Shown piece after piece: positions 20,576 to 30,483 of a DNA stretch of 64,000 nt (positions are counted from its first letter, which is position 1; each line of letters starts with the position of its first letter). The position numbers and the translations under genes were made by a program. The DNA is from Lasiodiplodia sp. COLG20 (Eukaryota; Ascomycota; Dothideomycetes; Botryosphaeriales; Botryosphaeriaceae): assembly GCA_009801085.1 (NCBI GenBank), contig VNWV01000004.1, forward strand, positions 2,480,001 to 2,544,000. Direction: 5' to 3'. The notes under the pieces were generated by a model. It made no database searches and was not told the DNA's origin. It was given only the letters and a program-made list of their open reading frames with translations.

Positions 20576-23500
20576 TCGGGGGAAAAGAGATAAAGGGAGA
20601 GAGGGAGGGAGGCCAGGGAGAGAGAAGGAAATATGGAAACGATTTTTTCCCTTGAAGATGAGGGGAGGGTTTTGGACTAATTTCTACCCCGAGTCTGCCT
20701 TTCACAATGTCATGTAGGGAGTTTCAATTGGTTGGGATGTGTCATGCTTCTTTTCTTTTCCGTTTGTGTGTCTCTGCAGTGAAGCGTATGCATGATCTTG
20801 GTTGTGGTCTTGGCGGAGAGAACCATATAAAAAGAGCGTTAGGGAATACAGTGATATTGTAGAGATTGGAACAGTGTGGTGTGCTGATGGTACGTCGTCG
20901 TTGTGTGGCTTGAGGGTAAACAACTACCTCTCGGCTTATCTTCATCCCGCCCATCTCTTCTTCCTTTGCTCATTTTTCCGTTCTCCGTTCCAGTCTGACA
21001 CAGAGAACTGTCCAGAATATTTATCAGCGTCCAACTTACTAACAGAAGAACGGCAGTGGTGGCAAGGAAGCCTGGGAGGATAGAAGGCGAAGGTAGGTTA
21101 TGCAGCGTATAACGCGGTTCTCAAGAAAAGAAGGCAGCTAGCTTACGCAGGCATCTACTCGAAATTGTTTGACTAAGGCCAAGGCAACAACTCGTCACCA
21201 GCTGATGACTGCTCCACCGCGATCCGGCCGAAGGGACGACGATTATAATCACCGAGGGCGTTGACTCAACTAGCTCACCGAGAGCAGCGGCGTCGGTAAG
21301 TTGCAGTAGCATGTAGCTTAGCTATCACAACGGCTCCGCCGGGAGCTGACGACGCTACTGTCCATCCCATTTTTACTTTTTTCTACTCTGTTCGGCAAAT
21401 GTGTGTGGGTGTGATGTGAAGAGACCGGCAGCACATGCAGCTGACCACCCCTTCACCCTTCGCCCACCAACCCAAGACGGGACAAATTTATCCACAATTA
21501 TCCGCGATTGCTTTGCCACTAATCTCCCTCGCTCGTCCAATCACAGTCGCCAAGCCACGAATAGTAGACGACCTATGGTCGACACGTGGGGGCCAGGTAA
21601 GCCGGCCCCCAATTGGCACGCAGCAGTCGTCCTGCCGTCCGCATCTTGCCCCGCCCTGTACGCCGCAGTGCGAGCGGCCCCATTCGTCAGCCTGCCTGAT
21701 GTACGCCGTTCTTGTTCCCCCACGAAAATGGATATCTCCCCCGCATTACGAGGCAGAAATCTCAGGCCCGGGCCCCCTGCCTAAGGCGTCTTCTTGTGCG
21801 AGGTGGGACGAAGAGGCGGAGTTTTTTTCTGCACAACGATAAGGGAAAATCAAAAGCCACACCCGCGGAGAATATGGAAACGGAAAGTGCAGACTGGGCT
21901 GATGAAGGAGGAGGCGGCGTTGGCTGTGGATCCGCGGCTGGGTCATGTGTGTATCACGCTGAGCTTTTTTCCTTTCCGCCTTCTTGCATGTTGCTTTGCG
22001 AAGTGGAGGGGGGCCGGAATCCTCAACGCTCGGAAGATTATGTGCAGGTTCCGCCGCGCCTATCGTTGTGATAAGGAGACAAGGATGTTTGGTCCTTTGG
22101 TTAGTTATTACGGCGGCCATGAGATTTTGGCTGAAGGATTTGTTTGGTAGCCCTCATGATCCATTGCGGCCACCGACTCTTAGACCAGGTGGTCGCTGCG
22201 CCGCAATCCTTCGCGATGATCGGTTGAAGTTTCCGTGCGGACGTGCGGCGGAAGGATTGCAAATCACTTGCAGAGTGCATGAGTCGGCGTGAATTGCGTA
22301 TGATGACGTACAGGTGCCATTGACGCTCGGATGGACCAACATAGCTTCTGCGGATCCGATTGAGAAGGTTTCTACGTACCGATGGCTCCTCGTATCGGAG
22401 AGAAAGACAGTCCTAGCGTGAAAGAAACGGCAGGTATGGACGCATCTGAGTGCATCTAAACATTTTGACACTGGTGGAATGGTCTTGGAATATCATATCC
22501 AGCCACGATGATCTACTAGATGGTGCCTGTTAGTGAAACGGTCGCAGGTCTACAGTAAGCCAGAGATAGGCGCTAGTGTCGTCTCCTCCGAGCAGAGACT
22601 GTGGAGGACGCTAGACAAATGGTCAAAGCTGTCAAACAAGCGACGAACGATTGGCACACGGACCGAACCGTTGTACTACCCAATGCGGAAAATCGCGATA
22701 GCCAAGTATAAGGAATCGGCTAGGCAAACAACCCGTTTGCAGTTCGCATATGGTGCCACAATTCAGGCGTGGTGATAATCAAGGCTTACCGCCCACATGC
22801 TAACGTCTTGAGAAGCGGCCTTATCTTCCTTGCATTTAGAATGGATCTCGAGGTAGCATGCTAAGTTGCGGCTGTGTCGCCTTGACCGTGGTTTCGACAT
22901 TAGGGAGTGCTCAGTGGCGGACGAGAAGGCTGAACACACGAAAACGGAAGGTTTTGCGTGAAGCGGATCATGACCGATTCGTTGCGCCATTGGCGGGAGC
23001 CTTGAGCCAATCCCTTTGGTCTAGGGATGTGGACCGGCGATGGTTCCTTTTAGGGATAAATGCATGCTCTCCAGAATGAGACGGGTCGTGACTCGCTTTG
23101 ATGATGTTAGTGACTGATTGAGGAAAGATATTGCGCGAGCGTCAAAGAGGCCAGGCTGGAAGCATCGCGAGCGCTGGAGCAGGGGCGAGAAGGCTGGCTG
23201 GAGGTGGAGCTGCATTGCGCTCGCATCCCTGGCGGAGAGGTCGGAAGCACAGGGCGTAAGGCCAGGACCACGCCGCAATCCTGGCGATCTCAAGGGACCA
23301 GAGGGTGGGTCGTTAATGAGGCGTACACGATCCCAAATGACGTCGGGAGGCCGTTTCCAATGAGGCGCAGGACGTCGGGGTCGGTCTCTGCGCGTGCTCC
23401 CTGGCTGCGGTGATGCACGAGGTGGTGGAGCAGAGAGAAAAATCGGCATGCTCTGGACCCGGGGGCCCCCAATGCGGCCGCGCGGAAAGGCTGAGAAGGC

Positions 23501-24271
23501 GCGCAAAAGGCGCTATCGGGCGGGCGCCACAGGGTTATCGTCGTCGTCGAAGGGCGGTTGTTGCCGGGCTTGACGCAGCCTCGTCGCAAGAGAAGCAGCG
23601 GGGAGTCATCGGTCGCGGCGGAGAAAGCAGTTGGTGGCGCGCAGCGGACAAGCTCGGCAGCGGCGGAGGCCGCCAGACATTGTCCAAACGGAGGCGAGCC
23701 GGGCGCCGAGGAGCGAGGTGTTCTCAGCTCGCAGGCTCGCAAGATGGCACCTCTTTCCGAGTTTGCGCTGGAGTGGAGCTCTGGCGTCGCGCTGGCCGAG
23801 CACTTGGGCCGGCGCACGCGGGTGCACGGGCGCCTCGGCAGCTGAGCAACTCGCTGGGCCCGGGACCTGCAGCCGCTCCACACTCCAAATCACCATCACC
23901 AGCCTAGCTCCGCATCGACCGGCGTCCTGCAGCGAGGCTGAATGCAGCGGCAAGGGGAGGGCCCGCTGCACATGCCGCACCACGGTCAGCGCCGGTTCAC
24001 ACCATGAGCTCACCTCCGCGTGCTGCGGTTGGCAGGTCTCACGTCAGGTGCCAAAAATGGCCCCAAACGGGCTGAGGCCTCTAAGAAAAATTAGCGGCTT
24101 TTTCTGCCTGCAGCGAACGCCTCAGGCGTCTATCCAATGATCGTCTGGTGGGGACCATGCACTGCGGCTCGCCCAAGCCGCCTATCGTCCGATTGCCCTT
24201 TCAGTATCTGGCCCCCTTCCCCATGATATATACACCATGCCGCGCCATGCTTCGCCAGTCACTCCGCCGAC
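20576..24271. other. Long gene-poor region (3.7 kb)
   Basis: No gene can be supported. 20576-21100 looks like the Nup188 3' region (purine-rich, then T-rich). Between 21400 and 24200 open frames on both strands overlap and share no domain or signal. A 10-bp perfect inverted repeat (GCAATCCTTC at 22203-22212, GAAGGATTGC at 22251-22260) could form a weak hairpin. 23100-24000 is GC-rich without codon structure. A TATATA box at 24227-24232 belongs to the oxidase gene downstream. Confidence 0.55.
24227..24232 (+). promoter_or_regulatory. TATA box of the FAD oxidase gene
   Basis: TATATA lies 40 nt before the first possible ATG at 24272. With a fungal initiation distance of 30-60 nt, the transcript may begin close to or just after that ATG, so the second in-frame Met at 24284 is a credible start. 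Confidence 0.5.
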
Positions 24272-26170
24272 ATGCAACAAGCCATGTACTCTCCACTAAC
24301 CCTCCTATCCTGTCTCGCCGTTGCGGCGTCCGCCTCAAATTTCGACTGTATCCCAGGAGAGCCGTGCTGGCCCTCCCTGTCACAATGGGCTTCTTTCAAC
24401 TCGACCCTGGACGGACAGCTGAGAATCACCGAGCCGTGGGCCAGCCCATGCTATGATGGCTCCGGCAATTACGACGCCTCTCTATGTGCCATGGCCACGA
24501 CAAATTTCCAAGACGACGTTGCACGAGCTGCCATGTACGGTTCAACTCAGAACCTCCAATGGCAGGAGTGTGGCCCCCAGAAGTGTGTGCTCAAGGCTGC
24601 CGACGGCCTACAGTGCTCCCTCGGTGCCTTGTCTGCCTACTATGTCAATGCCACAACTGCCAACGACGTTATACAGACCATCAACTTCGTCAACAAGACC
24701 GGTGTTCGCATGTCAATCAAGAACTCTGGTCATGATTACTTCGGCCGCAGCGTCGGCCCCAATTCACTTGCCTTGTGGACCCGGAACATCCAGAACTACG
24801 AATTCCACGAGAAGTTTACCCCTGAGGGCTGCTCCAAGACGTACCAAAACATCGGTGTCATTGGCGCCGGTGTGAGCGCGGGCGAAGCAGCTGCCTACTT
24901 CAAGAAGGAAGGCATGGATATCACACTGGGTGCCATGGCAAGCGTTGGGGCCGCTGGTGGCTTCGGCCAGGGTGCTGGCCATGGCCCCTTGGGGCCCAAG
25001 CACGGTTTGATGGTTGACCAGGCCGTTGAATTCGACGTTGTCACTGCCGATGGTATCCTGCGCACCGTCAATGCTTGCCAAGACCCCGACCTCTTCTGGG
25101 CCCTCCGCGGTGGAGGTGGTGGTACCTATGCTGTCTTGATCAACTACAAGTTCAAAGTGTATCCCTCAGTTCCCTTCAACACCTACAGTTTCCTGGCAGA
25201 CATCACCGATCTTCCCAAGGACGTCACTCAGAGCTGGGTCTATCATGCCATCTTTACTCGCTTCGTTGAGAGCCAGCAAGCCTGGTCCAATGCCAACATG
25301 TCTGGCTACAACTTCTTCTCTCGCAACAAGATCGAGACGCATCTCGTCTGGCCCGCAAACCAACCCCTCTCTGCCATGATCGACTTGACGTCTGAGTGGG
25401 CCAACTTCCTAACCTCTCTCCCTGGAATGAAGATCAACAAGCATGCCTACGAGCGGTTCCCGACCTACAATGACTGGGCTACTGACTCGGATTACCGCGG
25501 CATCATCAAGCGCAACGCGCCAGGTGGCATGGCCGTCGTCGAAACCGGCCGCCTCGTCCCCCGCTCGCTCTTCGCCTCTCAGGAAAACCGCACTGCGCTC
25601 GTCAACGCGCTCGTCAACGGCTTGGCCGCGGGCTCCGCCGACAACGACCACTTCCAGGTCCAGGTCTACGCCACCACCCCAGCCAACACGCCCGACGAGG
25701 CCCACGACACATCGGCTCACAGGGCATGGCGCGAGGCCTTGTGGACGCTGGACTACGTCTCCGGCTACATGGAGGACACGCCGCAGTGCAAGATCGACGC
25801 GCTCTGGAAGGGCAGCCGCGACGCCATGGCGTTCCTCAAGAAGCTCACGCCCGGCGGCGGCTGCTACGTCAACGAGGGCGACTACGGGGAGCCGGACTGG
25901 CAAAACACCTTCTTCGGCGAGAACTACGCCCGCCTCCTCAAGATCAAGAACAAGTGGGACCCCCGCAGCCTGTTCAACTGCTGGAAGTGTGTCGGCTGGA
26001 CGGGTGAGGACGACCGCAGGTACTCCTGCTATGGCAACACGCCGAGCCCGTCGGAGCGCCTGCCGTTGTGCGGTTTGACCGCCGGCGAAAAGGGCAGTCT
26101 GAAGCACCAGCATCCCGACGGCTTGCCTTGGAGCGAGCAGCTGGGCTTGGTGTACACTGAGGAGTTGTGA
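24272..26170 (+). CDS. Secreted BBE-type FAD-linked oxidoreductase
   Basis: A single exon of 632 residues. A signal peptide (LTLLSCLAVAASAS) ends near residue 22; Met1 or Met5 could be the start. The FAD_binding_4 (PCMH) fold spans about 110-300. His154 in NSGHDYFG is the expected 8-alpha-histidyl FAD attachment site. The Gly-rich segment VGAAGGFGQGAGHG and the following DPDLFWALRGGGGG motif are diagnostic. The C-terminal berberine-bridge segment is present (FFGENYARLLKIKNKWDP, then LFNCWKCVGW). Such enzymes oxidise sugars, alkaloid-like or polyketide substrates with O2, releasing H2O2; many are secreted or belong to metabolite clusters. No cluster genes flank this one, so an extracellular carbohydrate or phenolic oxidase is as likely. 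Several N-glycosylation sites (NST, NAT, NKT, NMS) fit secretion. GC rises strongly in the last third. Confidence 0.92.
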   Translation: MQQAMYSPLTLLSCLAVAASASNFDCIPGEPCWPSLSQWASFNSTLDGQLRITEPWASPCYDGSGNYDASLCAMATTNFQDDVARAAMYGSTQNLQWQECGPQKCVLKAADGLQCSLGALSAYYVNATTANDVIQTINFVNKTGVRMSIKNSGHDYFGRSVGPNSLALWTRNIQNYEFHEKFTPEGCSKTYQNIGVIGAGVSAGEAAAYFKKEGMDITLGAMASVGAAGGFGQGAGHGPLGPKHGLMVDQAVEFDVVTADGILRTVNACQDPDLFWALRGGGGGTYAVLINYKFKVYPSVPFNTYSFLADITDLPKDVTQSWVYHAIFTRFVESQQAWSNANMSGYNFFSRNKIETHLVWPANQPLSAMIDLTSEWANFLTSLPGMKINKHAYERFPTYNDWATDSDYRGIIKRNAPGGMAVVETGRLVPRSLFASQENRTALVNALVNGLAAGSADNDHFQVQVYATTPANTPDEAHDTSAHRAWREALWTLDYVSGYMEDTPQCKIDALWKGSRDAMAFLKKLTPGGGCYVNEGDYGEPDWQNTFFGENYARLLKIKNKWDPRSLFNCWKCVGWTGEDDRRYSCYGNTPSPSERLPLCGLTAGEKGSLKHQHPDGLPWSEQLGLVYTEEL

Positions 26171-27169
26171 ATACGCCGCTACGTGGACGTTTGGAACGAT
26201 TCGAGGTTGATGTTCATAAGATTCCCCCCTTTTGGATAAGAGATGGATATACTCGCGTTTAGGCTTTTGGATTTGCATACAGTTGTGTACAGACATTTCC
26301 TTTTTGGTCGTTATTGTCACAAAAAGCTGGAGCTGGGTGTTGGGTTTGGGTGGCACTCTGTTTCTCCGCTCGTTATTTCGCTGGTTGGTATCGGGTTGGA
26401 TGGTCTTTTTTCGTTTTCTTTTTTTGCAATATTTGGCGGCAGCAATCATCTGCTCGCATTTACACTCGTACAGTCATCTGGAAGTATGAAAAATGTACAA
26501 ATTCTCCTGCATACTTGTTCACTTTTTGGTGTCTACTGTCGCAAGAAGGTGCTCCTCTGCCGGCTCTCTTACTGGCTTGTCTACCGACCCATGATAATAC
26601 TCTATCGTTGATTGGTTCAGATGTGAGTAAGAAAATACCCTACTAATTCCTTAATTGATATCATTCTACTGCCAGTAAAGCGCGCCGTCCGAGGAGATGC
26701 CTCCGTTCACTTAGCACCACCATCTCACAGGATGATACGCACATAATGCAGTCGCATCTTTTAGCTGCAGGAATGATGCTACGCCCGTAGCGGTCAGCCC
26801 GAGTCCCCTCGCTTCCTCGTGTCTGACAACGTTCCAGTTACACAGCGCTTCGACATCTTAGCCGCATGTACTCACCCGTGTCGTCATTGTCAACCTCACC
26901 GACGGAGCCTCCGAGTCGCATTCTTCTTAATTCCGAACTCCATCATCATGATTAGTGAGAAATGGTCATGACAAAACAGAAACAGCTCTGAGCGCTGAAA
27001 ACTGGCACCAGGCGCTAGCAACAGCCAAGCAGCTACATCTGGCGACCGGCAGACTGCAAGCCACCGGAACAACGGTCCTGCTATGCGCGCGCGCCACAGG
27101 CAGACGGGCTGACTAGGTCGCATTCCTGCCGTCCGGGAGGCGTTCTTGTGATGCGTGACGCCCGCTCGC

Positions 27170-27238
<69 letters not shown>

Positions 27239-29289
27239 CTCGATGACGCACAATGCATGTCGCGGCTCAAAAAGAATTTAGGGAAGAGCTAAGCATGCTT
27301 AGCGGGCCGCAGTAGCTGCAACTTATTTCTGGGTGTGTGTGTGATCTGCGCGATGCAGCAGTGATCGATGATTCGCTAAGTAGTAGAACCTTCCTACTTG
27401 CCTTGGTTGATGCTATTTTTGGGTCTTTGCCTTATCGCCAATAATGATGCAGCCACTGCCGCCTTTTTGCACTGCACCCCGCATCGCGTCTTGCTATTTT
27501 GTCGCTCTGTGCAAAAATATATGCTCTGCCTCCACCAACGCTCAGCAGTGGCTGTAAAGTGGAGTCGAGAGATATTCTGTACCGTTCATCCAATCCGTCA
27601 CATGCTCGTCTTTCCCGAAAATAGCACTGTGATGTCCATCCTACACAGTACCTGTGGCAGGAGAGGTGCGCGAGCGGGACGGGAGCAGTGCGGGGTCCAC
27701 GTGCGCCGCAGTCCCATGGTCCGATGCCTCAGGCCTCAAGTCGGCTGGCGAGAACTTTATTGCTGACAAGCGAGCGAGGCAAATATGATGTGTCCAGCAG
27801 TTAGGAGAAAACGACTACGTACCACAGACGGCGCGTCAGACTTGGGCAGGAAGGCCAAGAAGCACATCAAACGCGGACGCCTACCTTATCTTCAGCCGGA
27901 ATGCCTCTTTCTGTCTCTTCACGATATACTTGCGCTGCGTTATTTGCTGACAAACCATGACGAGCAGCGAGAGTCAGTACACAGCGACGACGCGCGGCCC
28001 GCGACGTGCAAATCTAATGCAGAGCGATTAGAGCGACGCGACGTTATAGGTGCACCACCCCTTTGCGACGAGGGTGCGATGATGATGCGACGAGCCTTAT
28101 GACGGCCGATGGGAGCAACCCCGCGCCGTAGGCTCGGCACTTCACTCCGTTTCAGCATGGGTGTCGAACCTCTTGATGAAGCGTATCATCACACCTTGTT
28201 CGGCAAACGGCATCGGTGCCGTGGCCTGGGCGTGGCCAAACAGCGATTGCCGTCGGTCGCTGCGATCCCCGCAGACCAGGGCGGCCATTTTTCCGCCTCT
28301 CCCGCTCTGCATATCAGGCTCAAGTTCGCCGCAAGGGAAGCAGGGATTGCGTGGTGCTTCATCGTAAGGCTCGGCTTGCATCATTGCCTTCCGCCCTCAT
28401 TCGCTCTCGGGGGGCCGAACTCCAGCGGCCGGAGGGCGCCTGAATTGCGACTGGCCGCACACCGGGAAATAAAGAGCAGGAGTCTGCAGGAATGGATTGA
28501 AGGAAGAGGATGACCAGACCAGTAGCCGACAGCCTGTTTTTATGTCAAAAGGACCTGCGTAGGGCACCACGCGCGCTCTGGGGCCGACGGGTGTTTCTTC
28601 TTCACGCATATATCGCCGCGAGTCGCCCAGGGCCGTGGCGGAGTTGCACCGCCAACTGACGACAACGTTTTCGCCAACGGACACAGCCTTGCTTGCTAGA
28701 CGTAAAACCTTGCCCCTCCGAAGAGTTGGACCATTTTTTTTAATCCAGATCTACATCGCCCTGTTTTTTTTTTTAACAACCGCTGAGCTGTCAATTTCTA
28801 CCTCTTTGATCTCCTCGCTACCATTGTTCCTGGCTGATCTATCCACCTCACGGCCGTCTACCTTGGCGCCTCCTCCTCCTGCTTACTCGCATATCTACAG
28901 CGTGATCGATATTGTCTTTTCATTTTATTGCTTCCTTCATATATCTCCATTTGGCCAGAACAATTCCCTTTCATATTCTGGTCAGTGCGTGGTAGTCAGG
29001 TCGTGTTTTAAATGACCTTTCTTCCCTTCTTCAGCCACATATAATTTGGTCGCCTCGCTGCGGGACCGGTCCGCGGATCTGGTGCCCTTTCACAACCTTA
29101 ATCTTTAATCTTCTCCGCGCGCGTACCTGGCACCAGAATTCCCAACGCAATCCCCCCCCAGCCCTGCTTTTTTGCTGGAGACGACGCCGGCCATCCTCCA
29201 CTTCCGCCTCTTCGGCAGGCCCGCCGGCGCTGCACCCTCCCCCGTCCATCGACTTTGCGCCGCCGCTCTGCGCATCCCAGCGCGAAGCT
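26171..29289. other. Gene-poor region with a CT microsatellite
   Basis: About 3.1 kb without a supported gene. 26171-26650 is a T-rich probable 3' untranslated region. A (CT)n tract lies at 27172-27236. 27400-28600 holds only short unsupported frames. 28700-29290 is strongly pyrimidine-rich and probably the promoter and leader of the gene at 29290. Confidence 0.55.
27172..27236. repeat. (CT)n microsatellite, about 32 units
   Basis: A perfect 65-base CT dinucleotide tract. It creates meaningless Arg-Glu or Ser-Leu repeat frames on the two strands. It is likely length-variable between strains. Confidence 0.98.
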
Positions 29290-29876
29290 ATGGTCCCGTC
29301 GATCTCCCGCCTATGGCAGGCATACTTGATCGCATACGCCTTGCTCGTCTCGACGGCACTTGCTTTCCATGAGTAGGTCTTTCTCTCCCCCTTCATTTAT
29401 CCTTTTACGAAGGTCCCCCGTACTCCGACTCACTACATCCCCGTCAATGCGCAAAAAAAAAGCTGACTCGGCCCCCCGCCACTAGAGTCGCAAGCACAGC
29501 AACAATTTCTTCCACCCTGGCCTCGACCTCGAGATCATCAGCAGCAGCAACCGCCCATGCGCCGCTCAAGACAAGTACCGCGCTGCGCCAACAGCAAGGC
29601 CAACACCAACACCAACGCCAACAACAGCCTCAGCTGCTCCTCAACGACGATGCCACTCCCTCATTCGTCTACATCTCTCCCTCCTCTCCCTGGTCTTCTT
29701 CCTGGAGCTCGAGTTCAACCCCAACCGCGAACGCAAGCAACGGCAGCAAGCGAGGCGAAGGAAGCAGCAGGGGACGCGACGAAGGCCAGGGCAGCAGCCG
29801 GGCGCCGGGTATGAGCGTGAGCGCGATAGCGCTGGTGGCTGCGATAGCGGGGTTGGTCGTCGTGATGCCTTTCTAA
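29290..29876 (+). CDS. Small secreted, Ser-rich, probably GPI-anchored protein
   Basis: Two exons (29290-29372 and 29486-29876) join in phase to give 157 residues. The 113-nt intron has a GTAGGT donor, a GCTGAC branch near 29462 and a CTAG acceptor. The first exon encodes a signal peptide (WQAYLIAYALLVSTALA). The mature part begins with Ser/Thr/Ala, then a Gln/His-rich run (QQQGQHQHQRQQQ), a short aromatic patch (SFVYISPSSPW), a Ser-rich stretch and a Gly/Ser/Arg segment. It closes with MSVSAIALVAAIAGLVVVMPF-like hydrophobic sequence preceded by small residues, the layout of a GPI-attachment signal. No family is recognised. A cell-wall or cell-surface role is inferred from the architecture alone. 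The gene is easily missed because neither exon alone looks like a gene. Confidence 0.68.
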
Positions 29877-30483
29877 GAGGGGAGGAGATTGAAAGGATAG
29901 GTTGGGAGAAAGTGGGCACGCGCCTTCACGTCAAAACGATGTTACGATGTTCAATGGATTATGCCAGGGGTTCAAGAGCGGAGAAAGAGAGAAAGGAAGG
30001 CGGATGTGGCTCGAATGATATACTCTCTTTTGTTCCTGTTTCTCTAGATCACGTCTCCCTATCTTATTAGACATTCCATTCGCGCTCATGTGCAGCGGAT
30101 GCAATGATGGACACACCGAACTCGCGCACATAATATGAGAAGAAGTTCATTTAATTCGGTACCCAAAGCTAATCAAGAGCATGATTGGAAAAAAGCTGGC
30201 TCCAATGAGACTGTTATCTAACCTTCTGAACACTTGCAGGAAGTGTGATGCTTTAACCTCCCATGAGTCTTTTGAATCAAATGCGCAAAGCAGGACCTCC
30301 GCCAGTCACCAATCAAATGGCCATCTGCTGTCCAATACCATCGGCGATCAAGCAGAAACGGAGGAGATATCGCGCAGTTACCCGGCACCAACCCGTAAAT
30401 CAATGTCGTAGCCGGTGAGCAAAGCTCTGGCCTCATAACTGAAACCCAGCAAGAAAGAAAACCAAATCGGTATACCAAGAATC
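29877..30483. other. Intergenic between convergent genes
   Basis: About 600 bp between the GPI-type gene and the WGR-like gene, which converge. It is AT-richer than its surroundings, with no gene signal. Confidence 0.5.

Noticed and set aside
23290..23883. A 197-codon minus-strand frame opposite plus-strand frames of similar size
   Set aside because: The composition follows local GC, with no ordered segment or splice signals.
26896..27270. A minus-strand frame with a long Arg-Glu repeat
   Set aside because: It is only the (CT)n microsatellite read in frame; there is no other coding sign.
27398..27766. A plus-strand Cys-containing frame with a hydrophobic start, resembling a small secreted effector
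   Set aside because: Its first codon is TTG, the first true ATG is 12 bases in, the cysteines are unevenly placed, and there is no clear promoter or homology-like pattern.
28635..29015. A plus-strand frame with a hydrophobic segment just upstream of the GPI-type gene
   Set aside because: It starts without ATG and follows a poly-pyrimidine leader, which naturally encodes Phe/Leu/Ser.
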